Assembly (NCBI GenBank): GCA_021399435.1
Contig: JAJTUP010000040.1
Coordinates: 434,001 to 498,000 of the forward strand
Reading direction: 5' to 3'
Source: Diaporthe sp. PMI_573
Taxonomy: Eukaryota > Ascomycota > Sordariomycetes > Diaporthales > Diaporthaceae
Length of the DNA: 64,000 bases
The notes beneath the pieces are model-generated. The model did not search any database. It had not been told where the DNA came from and saw only the letters and a program-made list of their open reading frames with translations. This document shows, piece after piece, positions 54,494 to 64,000 of the stretch. The translations under genes and the position numbers were made by a program. Numbering within the stretch: position 1 is the stretch's first letter; every line of letters starts with the position of its first letter.

Positions 54494-54934
54494 ATGGATA
54501 CTTCAGAGAAAAATCAGGAATGGCCGGCATTAACAAGTCTGGCCGGTGATGAACTCTGGAATGGTAATTATGAGCAAGACTTTTCTTATCTCCTTACCCA
54601 GCAGCCTCCGCCGCCTGAAGGCCTTGATGTCCAGTAAGCTTCAAATAACTTCTCCGAATAGACATTGTGTGTTAGGATACTGACAGGTGTTCAAAAGCCC
54701 AGATCGCAGCTGAATCAAATCGAGCAGTCAATTCGAAACATTGAGAGGACCACAACGGAAACGTGTTGCAAAGTAGAAAAGCTGACAAGCGAGTTGGACG
54801 AAGTTCAGAAAGTTCTCGAAGCTCTGAAATGGGGGATGAGTGCGTTCACAAAATCTCTCGGTGATCTCTTACGTCCTTTTTTCAATTGGACCTCGGAAAA
54901 AATGGATGGTGACGCTGTTTCAGGAGCTGTTTAG
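54494..54934 (+). CDS. Small coiled-coil protein, two exons
   Basis: Exon 1 54494-54633, exon 2 54676-54934; the 42-bp intron (GTAAGC to GTGTTAG) keeps frame and gives 132 residues. N-terminus is acidic (MDTSEKNQEWPALTSL); a PPPPEG turn follows; residues 60-105 form a heptad-like helix (LNQIEQSIRNIERTTTETCC, then VEKLTSELDEVQKVLEAL). No family recognised. It reads like a short orphan gene, possibly a fungal transposon accessory or regulatory protein. Confidence 0.5.
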
Positions 54935-56245
54935 GTCGACGACTGCTATTTCATGTCTTCAACTTTCTTTCCTCATCCATACTACTTGTGTGTGTAAAAT
55001 GCGGGGTGATTCCTTAGAGGGTGACTTAGAGTATGTAACAAACGGTTTTACCAAGGTCCATACATGGTGTGCGAAAACATACTCACAAGTCATTCGATCC
55101 AGGCTTTCTCGCTAGGATATGTCCACTTGAGTCGTCCTTTGCCATTTGCGATGTCCTGAAGGTCTTAGTAATTTGGTCCACGTCGACGTCGTCCTTGTCG
55201 TGTGTATGGGCTGTCGCCATGATGCGATAGGGAAAGGCATCGAGCTGCCGATGATAAACAGAAAGAAGGAGGGAAAAGTTTGATATAGAAAAACGAGTAT
55301 CTCACCGGGTTCATCCTCTGAACCCGTTAGACTGAGGACCTTGAAAACGCGTCTCAACGGCCGTGTTATTCCCCCTACTCTGAAAACCACACCTGATAAG
55401 CAGCGAAAGTCGCCGCGTACTTTTTGTTGATCTGTGGATTGTAGTGCTGCCAAACAAAGCTTGAGAGCGCTGGTTTATGCAAGCTACGGACCAAGTGCTT
55501 CTAGCCTGTCCCCCGAATTTTGTGCTGGTTTTCGGCTTAGGTCTTGCTTTATTGGCGGTGCCATACCCACGTGTCTAGAATTGTGAGAACTTTGCCCATT
55601 GTCATCGAATCTGGATATTCTCAAGGGAGATCTTTCATATTATTTTTTGACTGAACTAGGAATACCCTATATTGAGGGGCACCGCACATCCAGTCCCGCT
55701 TCGTCGTCTGTGTTTGCACCCATCCTAATCAAAATATATTTAAAAAGTAGATATTATATCCTGTGTCTCCCTCAGGAAGGACAGGACGCATTGTTGGTAG
55801 AGAACGCGTTGGATCTCTTACAAAAGGCCCTAAAGACCGCAGCCCTATCATAAGACTCACCTGGCGGGGAGGTAGACGGCTGTGTGATAGGTTGGGAGCG
55901 CTGCAAATTATTGACTCACGGCTTTCTAATTACTTAGTTTTTGATGAAGTCCTTATCGCCCATAGCCCGCCATCAAGTCGTCAAAATATTCAGTACCTTC
56001 GACCGCACGGAAATAATGTATAATGTTGTCTGTATTGACCCATACCCACAGAGTAGCATTGCAAGTATCACGAAGTGAGACTGATGTGTACGTAGTGGGT
56101 TGATTGTTAGAAGTCTAAGCAGTTGCGAGGGCCACGAGAAATGGTGTTTCTCCTCTAGTCTCTGTATGTAACACGGTGGAATGGTCAAATCCTAGCTGCA
56201 ACCACACCTGTGGGATGCGAAACAAAGGTCCATTTAACAAATGAC
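54935..56245. other. Intergenic with weak minus-strand exon
   Basis: A 45-codon minus-strand frame at 55220-55083 (MATAHTHDKDDVDVDQITKT...) ends near a GTGAGTATG donor and could be a first exon, but no second exon is clear. Other frames up to 56245 lack support. Confidence 0.3.
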
Positions 56246-58679
56246 TCAAGTATCCCCAAAGAAGTCCACCGCGAGCGGATAAGGCTGCCTCCTTCTGACC
56301 AGGGTTGCAGATTTGGCTTCCTCAGCAGCGGCCGGGGAAGATGAAAGTGAAGTGCGAAAGGTCACACCTAGTGTTTGCTCGTCCAAACAAAGACTCGGAC
56401 TTGGGATAATAGAAAAGGGAAGTGTATTGTCGTCCGAGCAATGACGTGATCCTGAAGTGGTAGATGAGAGAGACGGGCTGTTAAGCTTTGCTTCAAGGCG
56501 CGGCACCTCCGCGTCCTTGTCCAAGCGATCAGGCCCAGAACTTTGCGCAGGGCGAATCGACCCTAAGGTGGAATCGGACGATTCGGGATGAAAGGGCCGT
56601 GGCTTGTCCAAATGATGCATACGTTTACTGATGGCTTTGGATGACAATCCGTTGTTGATCTCGACATCCGGCTCCTCAACGACCATGCCTTGTGTAATTG
56701 GTTGACCACCACTTCCACCATAACCAGCTGTGAGCATGCATTTGCAATCCGCTTCGGTAAGCCTGTGAATGGGGATGATACTAATTCCGGTGCGGTAGTT
56801 GCTGCAGTTACGGGGTCCGAAGCCGACACCCCAGCGAGTGCCCTGCTGTACATCCGGACTGCGACCTGATTTCATAGCTTCCTTAGCGATCACAGCGTCC
56901 TGACGCCTACACATCTTGACGAAGGCGTGGCGCTTGACCTTCTTTACAATGCACGTCTGTACGGCGCCGAAACCATTGAAGATGTTTCGCAGCACATCCT
57001 CGGAGCAATTCACACCGCCAACAAAGAGAGTGCGGCTCAACACCTTAATACACCCGCTTGACAGATTTGGGTCGTGTGCTATCCATTTGTGCTGTTGGGT
57101 AGCAATTCCATCGGTTCGACGACTATGGCCATAACGTCTATGTGGGGACCGTTGCCTGTACTGACGATTGCGGGCACGATCATTGTAACGATCACGTGGT
57201 GGAGGATTAGGTTCATAGTTTCTGAAGCGCCGCTCATCACGCCCAGGTGAAGCATCACGGTGCTCCCAAGGCCTTGCTGAAAACCGCTGACGAGACCTCC
57301 CATGGGTTCCATTCGTGGGAGATCTAGAAGCACAAGTGTCGTCAGATCTCGAAGGATCCGAGTCACCAGTACCATTTGGAGGCAGCAAGTAGGCGTTTTC
57401 GCTCGTCGAAGATATTTGAGGGGCAGCCACGGCAGTGTTGGACAAGAATGCCTTTATGACAGAGGCAATGTATTCTGGAGACAACCCGTCTTCAATTAAA
57501 TGCTGGATGAGAGCCACCTGCAACGCGATCGGATCAGTAGTACCTGCTCGCTGCCCCGGCGCTGCGGCTGGAATTACATTCATTGCGCCAGCCACACCAT
57601 TCTGGGCGCGAAAGTTGGAGAGCTGTGCAGGCTGAGGCTGAGGTGCTTTGAATGGTGGAGCAGGCGGGGTCACGGTCAAGGGTGCGGCTTGTGATGTTGG
57701 CAAGAAGGGCATGCCCCGGAGAGTGAAAGATGCAGGAGCCGCAGGGTTGCTGGAGGGTCTGAGAGTGGCATCCGGGGCCGAGAGTGTAGTTAGCGCCATA
57801 TCAGAACTGGCGGGAGTTTTCTGAGTCTTGTTGGCATTCTGACGGGCGATGTCTGCCAGATTTTCCATATTGGCTGGGACCGCTGGCGGGGCTAGGTCTG
57901 ACCGGTTGCCGAGCGAGAGCAGCGTGTTTGCTGGTTGGCTATTATTCAACTTGTCTTTGAAAGCCTCGATCATCTTGCCGAGGAAAGTCTCTCCCTTCTC
58001 CCAGATATGGATGAGCTTCCTGATTTTCTCCTACGCGCGACAAATAATATAGTAAGTCTCCGTACGACAAAAGGAGCGTTTAGAAGTAAGGGCTGGCAGC
58101 TTCTGAGGGCCACGACCGGCGATGCCTTGATACAAGCATGCAATTCCTCCAGGTAGTATTAAGAACGGACCACTGCCGCCTTAGACTCAGAACTTACTCT
58201 TTGGTTCTGTGGGGCGAAGAAGATAACATCGTTCATCAACTCTGGCATGAGGTCCGTCGCCCTGTTGACGCCAGCTGCGAAGCTGCCTTCTGCGGCGGAG
58301 CCGCCCACAGGCTGTCCCTGCCGACTAGCCTGTTCCGACCATTTGCGGATTACGGAGTCTACAACGTAGAGGACGCCAAGTTTATGTGAACCGGGGGCGT
58401 TCTTGAAGTGGGCGTAAATCGTTCCGAGGAGAAGTGACTCGTACTATGCGTATTCTTGTTAATATGCCACATGCAGGGAGCATGACTGCCCAAGGTTTTT
58501 TTTTTTGCTTAAGTCTGGGCGGCAGTGTCGGGGATGGCGGCAGGAGGCATAAATCGTACCTGAACATTGGTGATGCAAAAATTGGTAAGAGTGTTGATCT
58601 TAGATCTTGAGACCCCAGGAGGCTTCAGGATAAGCATGGCCTGGAGGTTGCTCTTTAGATCTGCCGCAGCGGACGACAT
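56246..58679 (-). CDS. seb1: Seb1/Nrd1-type RNA-processing factor, three exons
   Basis: Exons 58679-58560, 58443-58198 and 58030-56246 join in frame to 716 residues. Exons 1-2 and the start of exon 3 encode a CTD-interaction domain (LTNFCITNVQ, LLLGTIYAHFKNAPGSHKLG, VLYVVDSVIRKW, RKLIHIWEKGETF). A long Pro/Ala/Ser linker follows, then an Arg/Tyr/Ser region (SRQRFSARPWEHRDASPGRD) and one RRM (SRTLFVGGVNCSEDVLRNIF, RHAFVKM) with the extended GTRWGVGFGPRNCSNYRTG half-domain special to Seb1/Nrd1. These proteins bind the Ser2/Ser5-phosphorylated RNA polymerase II tail and nascent RNA to guide termination and 3' processing in the nucleus. All domains and splice sites are intact. A solo LTR lies 343 bp upstream of the start. 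Confidence 0.88.
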
Positions 58680-59021
58680 GGTGCTTAAATTTGAAGGCTT
58701 GAGTTTGATTTGGGGAGTTCGAATGTGTCGCGTGTAGGCGAGGACCGAAGTCAGAGTAAATGCCGCAGGTGTTCGTAGATCCGAGAGATGCGTAGAGCGA
58801 CGGACGCGTTGTTAATCGATAAATAGACGCCACCGAGGCGGGGATGTTGCTCGATGCACCACTTCCTCGTTGGTGATTGGTCGTGGCAGTACAGTGTACG
58901 CAATGCAAACTGCTGCCTAAAATGTTCATGTCAGCCCCAGGGTGCTTGTTTCCGTCACCAACTTCTCACCCAACCAGAGCTCCTATAGCAAGACAAACAG
59001 AAAGTGAGAAAATAAAGTTTC
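58680..59021. promoter_or_regulatory. Promoter region of the Seb1-type gene
   Basis: 342 bp between the start codon and the solo LTR. No specific element assigned. Confidence 0.4.
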
Positions 59022-59314
59022 TGTCAAGAGGTCAGGGGAAGATGCTGGGCAAAGATTGCTTGAGTGCAGATCAGGATCTGAACATTCCGTGCTATGTTAC
59101 GATACCTAACTACATTGTGATTCCAGTGCGTCTAGCCACCCATCTTATAACCTGACCTGCCAATCCCTCATGGATCTCGATGCACGCTGGCCTGAGCGAG
59201 GCTCAGCCCTGACTTGGGCGCCGTATGGGCCTGAGCGGTGCTGCGGTGCCTTTCGCCGATACTACGGTGCCCCTCACCGGGCCTCCGACGGGCCCGAAGT
59301 GCTGCCTTCCAACA
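59022..59314 (+). mobile_element. Solo LTR with GTTTC target duplication
   Basis: 293 bp, TGTCAAGAGG...CTTCCAACA, flanked by GTTTC at 59017-59021 and 59315-59319. Same family as 31884-32180. Confidence 0.93.
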
Positions 59315-59319
59315 GTTTC

Positions 59320-59710
59320 TATTATTCAACATTAAGCCAGTATTTGCCTTTGTTGAATCAACGGCTTCAACGACGTTGATCAATATATTGAAATCAATCA
59401 ACGTCAACGTCAATCAACGGAACCACCGCTTATCTAATCAATCAATCCACGAGAAGCCGTCAATATATTGAAACCGTTGATTGGCGTTGACGCTAGACAG
59501 GGGTTTCTCCCCGCGACCAAAATTGGGTGATAAGCTGTTAGCTCTTGATACTCCTAAGCGTGGAAGACTATATAGAATGCTATATTTCTTAACATGTAGT
59601 AACAATAACAATACAATCGTCACCCAGCGACGCGTCAAGTAAACGCGCCGTCGAAAGATTCCTGTGTAAAGGAAAGACAATTAATACCATTACCAGCTAC
59701 TACGTCGAAA
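59320..59710. other. CAACG/CGTTG-rich sequence
   Basis: 59345-59500 is dense in short direct and inverted CAACG and CAATATATTGAAA phrases, as in subterminal regions of DNA transposons. No matching second end was found. Confidence 0.4.
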
Positions 59711-59980
59711 ATGGCCCATGACGTACCGACTACATTAACACCTGGGAACCTGACTGCCGAAGAAGAGAGCCACGTCTTCAAGATCTTCAAGGGTTTCTTG
59801 TTCTCGGAGAGAAGCAACGAGACGCGGTCTTGGGTGTGGGACTACGGGCTGGACATACAGTCGACTACCGAGCGAAAATGGGTCTGTGTGCCATGTATCC
59901 GCAAGAAAGAGTCTCGGGCCGGCTTCCTATGAGTACAAGGGCACCCAAAACGCAGAAAACCACCTGTGGAAGGCCCACTG
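59711..59980 (+). pseudogene. BED-finger fragment of a hAT transposase
   Basis: MAHDVPTTLTPGNLTAEEES starts a frame with ERKWVCVPCIRKK; one base out of phase follow EYKGTQNAENHLWKAH. Together W.C..C ... GT.n...HL...H is a BED zinc finger, the DNA-binding N-terminus of hAT transposases. A frameshift and the loss of everything after the finger mark a remnant. Confidence 0.62.
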
Positions 59981-60012
59981 ATGGGAAAATAATATTGTAA
60001 AACGATGCCCTC

Positions 60013-60161
60013 CTGAATTCACAGAGAATTCACGGAGGATTCCCTAACTATATAAATACACGGTGAATTAACAGTGAATACACCGTGAATTCACCGTGAA
60101 CGAATGGATTCACGGTGAATTCACGGGAAATTCACCAGTGATGCACCGTGGGGTGCATCAC
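60013..60161. repeat. Cluster of GAATTCAC motifs ending in a palindrome
   Basis: At least seven GTGAATTCAC-like words in both orientations over 130 bp, then a 24-bp palindrome (GTGATGCACC, GTGG loop, GGTGCATCAC) at 60138-60161. Confidence 0.8.
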
Positions 60162-60266
60162 AGGGGGTGCGGCAGATGTGGTGCGGGTACGTTCAACGTC
60201 CTTAATCTGTAGACCTTTATGTTGTGTATAGTACTAAATGAGCGCTAGTACTTCCCTGCTTTGCTG

Positions 60267-63200
60267 CAGCGTTCCTAATAAGTCAAGTCTAGCAAGTCAA
60301 GTTGGCAAGTCAAATCAAGTCTTGCAAATCAAATCGTCGGGCTCACAACCCAAATCAAGTCAAGTTCTCCTCACTCAGACTTGCCAGACTTGCAAGTCAT
60401 ATATGGCATCTGGTTTTTCCTCTATATAGGGTCAATTGGCCCCGGAAAGTGGCCAAATATGGTTCTGGTGATAATTTTCTTGGTGTTGTCTCCCGTCTCC
60501 AAACTATTGCTTAGTCAGCACAAAAACATCTGGCGTCGCGCCGTCGCGGTGACGCGGTGCTCAACAAATTTCACCAAGACTTTGTCACAAGTCATCAATT
60601 CCTCCACCAATTCTTGAGCTTTCGTACCGAAACAATGGATACGCCTTCCTCAACTGCCCTTTCAGATGCCGACGATTTTTCCAACGGATTGACCGCTGGA
60701 AACGACGCGTTCTCGGTCCTTAGACGAGCTTCGTCCTCGAATTCCCTGTCCTTTACCTACCAGACTGCCAGTATTCGAGCCGACGATATCAGGGGCGCGA
60801 AGGATGTGGATGAACTCCCCAAGATCAAGCTGAAAAGTGACGGCAGGGTTAATACCTATATTCTTGAGGCATGGCTACACAAGAAAAGGAAGCGCAATTC
60901 GTGGATACAGCCCCATGTCAACTGTCTCGTTCGATTGAACCCCGACGACACGCACGAAGACGTCTTTCTTTGCAAGCACTGCGAATCGATCGGAATAACG
61001 AAGCTATTCGATGGGGAGGCAACTACGTCAGCAGGCAGGCATCTCAAGAAACAGCACCGTATATTTCCAGATGGGGAGCTTCAAGACCAAGATGGGGACG
61101 AGCCCCTTGCAAAGAGACAAGCAATAATCGACTTTGCGAAGACGTCGAGCTCCGACAAGTCCTCCCAACGCCTCGTGGTTCGTACGGCAGCTGAAGAATT
61201 CAAGAATCTCTTGATGGGTTGGATTATCGACGCAAATATCCCCTTCTACGGCATTGAACACCCTCTTTTCCGCGAACTCCTTCTGGTACTTAATAGGGAC
61301 TTCATCAATGAGCTCTTACCTGAAAGCGCTGATACAGTCAAGAATTGGATCACTATGGAGTACGAAACTCGAAAGACACTTCTAAAGCGTGAGTTCCAAG
61401 TGGCTCGGAGCAAAATCCATATCACCTTTGACCTCTGGACTTCTCCAAACAATATTGCATTGCTTTCCATTATCGCCCACTTTGTTGACACTTCTGGGAA
61501 GCTCCAGATACGTCTATTGTCCCTTGAACGGGTTGAAGGCAGCCACGGAGGCGAGAACCAGGCTCGGATCATGGTCCAGTTGTTTAGGGACTTCGATATT
61601 AGCAAGAAACTCGGCTTCTTTACTGCTGATAACGCAGATTCTTGCGATACGGCAGTCAGGGCCATTCTTAAAGCGTTGAAGCCTCACTTAACTGAGTACC
61701 AAAGAGTCAAACTTGAAAGGCAGGTTCGAATCCGCTGCTTTGGCCACGTACTCAACCTCTCTGCCAAGGCCTTCCTCGAGGGAGCTTCGTCAGAAATCTT
61801 CGACTCTGCCTATAATAAGGACAATCTTGATGTCGATACTGAACTGAGGCTTCTCAAAGAGTGGAGGAAATATGGCCCAGTTGGCAAGCTTCACAACGCC
61901 GTCCATTTCATCCGCAGATCCTCTCAACGGAGAGACCAATTCCTTGCAATCACCACTGGTCGAATCCGCGCGGATGTATTGCAAGAGCTGGGGCTTTGGC
62001 TAATCGAAAAGGACGTGGTGGGCTTGATGGTGAAGGCAGACAACGATACGCGGTGGAATTCGATATACCTTATGATCCTTCGCGCTATCAAGCTTAAGGA
62101 CATCATTGATACCTTCTGCAGGCTGAGCAGGACAGACGAGAAACCTGAAAAACGGATCCCTGAAGAAGATGTCTTGCAACACGAAGACTGGCTCGTCCTC
62201 ACGGAAATCCTCGAAATCTTGAAGCCATATATCGAGTATACCAAATACTTTGAGGGCAGGGAACCCAGGTTTGCGGAGGTCATCTCAACAGTCTGTTGCT
62301 TGCAAGACCACCTCAAGGAAATGCAAAAACGCTATAATGAGGGCCTTGTTGGTACACCTTTCGAGACACCACAGATCGATCTAGAAGAGCCTTCCTTTGG
62401 GTCTTCCGATTCAGCTGAAAGCTGTATATTTGTTGCAGGTGACGAATCCCAGATGCCTCGGCGCTCGCAGAGGGAAATCAGACTTCCTACCCGCCTCCAA
62501 GACTTCGAAGTCGATATTTCCTCTCCAAGACAAGCCTCCTCTATTCCTCAGAGCCGATCGTCTCCGCCTGAGTCACCAAGAGCCACTGAGGAGCTCCAAC
62601 TCGGCGATCTAAGCCTCCGATATATACAGCACTCGCTTGAGTTTGCCTCTAAGAAGCTGGAAAAGTACAGGAATCTGATGGAGGAGACAGGGGTCTATTG
62701 GGCGGCAATGATTCTGCACCCAGCTCACAAGACACGGTTTATCGAAGTCTACTACCCCGAACGCAAGGAGGCCATTGTCAAGGACTTCAGGGCTTTGTTT
62801 GACGACTCATACGTGGATAGGGCAAGCGGGAGCTCTCAGCCAGTTCCTCAGAATGCCCAGGCGAAGAAGACGAAGACTCCGTGGATCACTAAGGGCAATT
62901 ATTATCAGACCCAACAACCACGCTTGATGGACGAGATTGAGGACTACCTTTCAGAGCCTCCACGGCCATTGGCTGAGGAAGAGACTAATCAGGGAGGTGG
63001 GGAGGAAGCTGAGGACCTTATTTCGTGGTGGATCAGCAGAAAGGGCAAGTGGCCAAGGCTGTATCGAATGGCAATAGACTTCTTGACTATTCCTGCCATG
63101 TCAAGCGAGTGTGAGAGGTGCTTCAGCGTTGCGAAGCTTCAGATCTCTTCTCAGAGGCATCGGCAACACTTTGCAACGATGAAGTCTTGTCAATGCCTCA

Positions 63201-63426
63201 AGAACTGGGCTAGGATGGGTATGTTCAATTGGAAAGAGATGGGAGTTAGTAAAGCCTCTGGAGAGAGCTCTGGAGGTTAGTCTAGGCCTAGGACAGTTTA
63301 GTAGGACTTGTCAAATACCACAAGTCAAGTCAAATCTACGTCAGAAACAAACAAATATAGCCTGAAAATAGGCAAGTCGACAAGTCTGGGGGCCGACTTG
63401 ACTTACTTGGCTTGTTAGGAACGCTG
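60267..63426 (+). mobile_element. Complete hAT transposon (element 6)
   Basis: 3160 bp. Left end CAGCGTTCCTAATAAG (60267) and right end ...GTTAGGAACGCTG (63426) form 21-bp TIRs with two mismatches. The 8-bp target duplication CTTTGCTG is perfect (60259-60266 and 63427-63434). Subterminal AAGTCAAG/CTTGACTT words crowd both ends (60276-60400 and 63307-63412). Confidence 0.97.
60635..63280 (+). CDS. hAT transposase, intact, 881 residues
   Basis: The start at 60635 has a good context (AACAATGGAT); an in-frame ATG at 60557 would add 26 residues. Domains: BED finger (about 95-155: NCLVRL, VFLCKHCES, GRHLKKQHRI), helical region, catalytic core with KIHITFDLWTSPNNIAL (first Asp), GFFTADNADSCDT (second Asp), RIRCFGHVLNLSAKAFL (C..H), MVKADNDTRWNS, a polar insertion of about 100 residues, and the dimerisation domain FLTIPAMSSECERCFSVAKL near the end. 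No stop or frameshift. Transposases of this type excise by hairpin formation on the flanking DNA and insert with 8-bp duplications. With intact ends this is the one element here that could be autonomous. Confidence 0.93.
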   Translation: MDTPSSTALSDADDFSNGLTAGNDAFSVLRRASSSNSLSFTYQTASIRADDIRGAKDVDELPKIKLKSDGRVNTYILEAWLHKKRKRNSWIQPHVNCLVRLNPDDTHEDVFLCKHCESIGITKLFDGEATTSAGRHLKKQHRIFPDGELQDQDGDEPLAKRQAIIDFAKTSSSDKSSQRLVVRTAAEEFKNLLMGWIIDANIPFYGIEHPLFRELLLVLNRDFINELLPESADTVKNWITMEYETRKTLLKREFQVARSKIHITFDLWTSPNNIALLSIIAHFVDTSGKLQIRLLSLERVEGSHGGENQARIMVQLFRDFDISKKLGFFTADNADSCDTAVRAILKALKPHLTEYQRVKLERQVRIRCFGHVLNLSAKAFLEGASSEIFDSAYNKDNLDVDTELRLLKEWRKYGPVGKLHNAVHFIRRSSQRRDQFLAITTGRIRADVLQELGLWLIEKDVVGLMVKADNDTRWNSIYLMILRAIKLKDIIDTFCRLSRTDEKPEKRIPEEDVLQHEDWLVLTEILEILKPYIEYTKYFEGREPRFAEVISTVCCLQDHLKEMQKRYNEGLVGTPFETPQIDLEEPSFGSSDSAESCIFVAGDESQMPRRSQREIRLPTRLQDFEVDISSPRQASSIPQSRSSPPESPRATEELQLGDLSLRYIQHSLEFASKKLEKYRNLMEETGVYWAAMILHPAHKTRFIEVYYPERKEAIVKDFRALFDDSYVDRASGSSQPVPQNAQAKKTKTPWITKGNYYQTQQPRLMDEIEDYLSEPPRPLAEEETNQGGGEEAEDLISWWISRKGKWPRLYRMAIDFLTIPAMSSECERCFSVAKLQISSQRHRQHFATMKSCQCLKNWARMGMFNWKEMGVSKASGESSGG

Positions 63427-63434
63427 CTTTGCTG

Positions 63435-63934
63435 GTTCGGAGATAGGGCCTCTTCGCCTTTACACCGACAATTCATTGCGTAAGAACATACTACCTGTCA
63501 AACGCAGCCTTGTAACCCTTCCACAGCGTATAAGGCGCCCATAAGGGGACAGTCACCACCGCTATTCCGACTTCAAGACAACGAATGACTTTCTGGGAGA
63601 AAGCGACTTTGTATCACAGTACAATATAGGAAGTAGAAAGTTGAACAGATAATATCGACATTTTTATTTGAATTATAGCTTAACAAGCCAATATACCTCG
63701 AGCATACATACTACTGCTACACCGTTGACTCATGCAAGCCCAAGAAGGATAGGTAGCATGCATTATTGCTTGGTTGAAAACGAATCCCTTGAAGAGGTTG
63801 GTCTCAAAAATAGGATTTGATCCATCCATTGAATGGATGGCTCAATGACACGCTATTGAACATATTCACGGAGTCTTTGGAAACCCTCAAATGAGCACTA
63901 TATCCAGCGGGGCGTGGGATTGTGAGGACCTAAA
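63435..63934. other. Intergenic
   Basis: No gene recognised. Confidence 0.4.
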
Positions 63935-64000
63935 CAGTGATGTTATTGGATTGGAGGCAATTTGGATTGGACTGGATTTGTCGGAAAATGGCTGGACTGG
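63935..64000 (+). mobile_element. Possible left end of another hAT, cut by the window
   Basis: CAGTGATGTTATTGG starts a stretch with repeated TTGGATTGGA/TTGGACTGGA words, resembling a hAT terminus with subterminal repeats. Only 66 bp are visible. Confidence 0.35.

Noticed and set aside
61722..61740. GGTTCGAATCC, a tRNA B-box-like word
   Set aside because: It lies inside the intact hAT transposase frame (encoding VRIRC). No acceptor stem, A box or anticodon arm could be folded around it.
1..64000. Giant Starship-type element
   Set aside because: Ferric-reductase-like and SANT-like pieces made me look for a DUF3435 tyrosine recombinase, but none was found, nor paired target-site ends spanning the region.

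Overview
The window reads as a transposon-rich stretch of a filamentous ascomycete genome (Pezizomycotina, plausibly a sordariomycete). Evidence: short 50-80 bp GT-AG introns with CTAAC-like branch sites, typical fungal families (Zn2Cys6 and C2H2 regulators, a Clr5-domain protein, a Pth11/rhodopsin-type membrane protein, UstYa-like and BTB fragments, the RNA-processing factor Seb1/Nrd1), and fungal hAT, pogo/Fot, Mutator-like and Gypsy elements. No prokaryotic feature, rRNA, tRNA or CRISPR array was seen. All gene models are read by eye from the sequence; no alignment was run.

Layout. 0.1-1.2 kb: an intact two-exon C2H2 gene. 1.9-6.1 kb: gene debris (alpha-galactosidase tail, a SANT-like gene broken by a 17-bp tandem duplication, ankyrin remnant, GMC-oxidoreductase fragment abutting a headless subtilase). 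7.0-9.0 kb: an intact four-exon gene of the MGYSHYW family and two orphans. 9.7-17.8 kb: pogo, ferric-reductase-like and BTB fragments, a Zn2Cys6 gene fragment (duplicated at 49.7 kb), a solo LTR, a Mutator-like remnant and a truncated Gypsy element (LTR-gag-protease). 17.7-19.7 kb: a whole pogo element with 36-bp terminal inverted repeats. 20.3-26.2 kb: the best host-gene block (orphan membrane protein, Clr5 protein, Pth11-like protein). 26.7-31.2 kb: uncertain genes, a broken BCS1-type AAA ATPase and an Rsc7-like exon. 31.9-35.3 kb: a decayed metabolic patch (UstYa-like fragment cut by a solo LTR, P450 with an internal stop, HMG-CoA reductase tail). 35.9-37.5 kb: a Fot-type transposase whose 3' end is replaced by a large palindrome. 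39.6-49.7 kb: five hAT elements, mostly truncated and nested, plus a pogo fragment. 49.7-51.5 kb: second copy of the Zn2Cys6 segment, its solo LTR with target duplication, and a MITE-like element. 52-58.7 kb: ankyrin gene, DUF3455-like fragment, small coiled-coil gene, and the three-exon Seb1/Nrd1 homologue. 59-63.4 kb: a second solo LTR of the 31.9 kb family and a structurally complete hAT element (matching TIRs, 8-bp target duplication, 881-codon transposase). The window ends in what may be the start of another hAT.

About half the window is mobile DNA. Only about eight genes look intact; the rest are single-exon pieces of known families, as expected of a subtelomeric or accessory compartment where elements keep inserting into one another and into dying genes.
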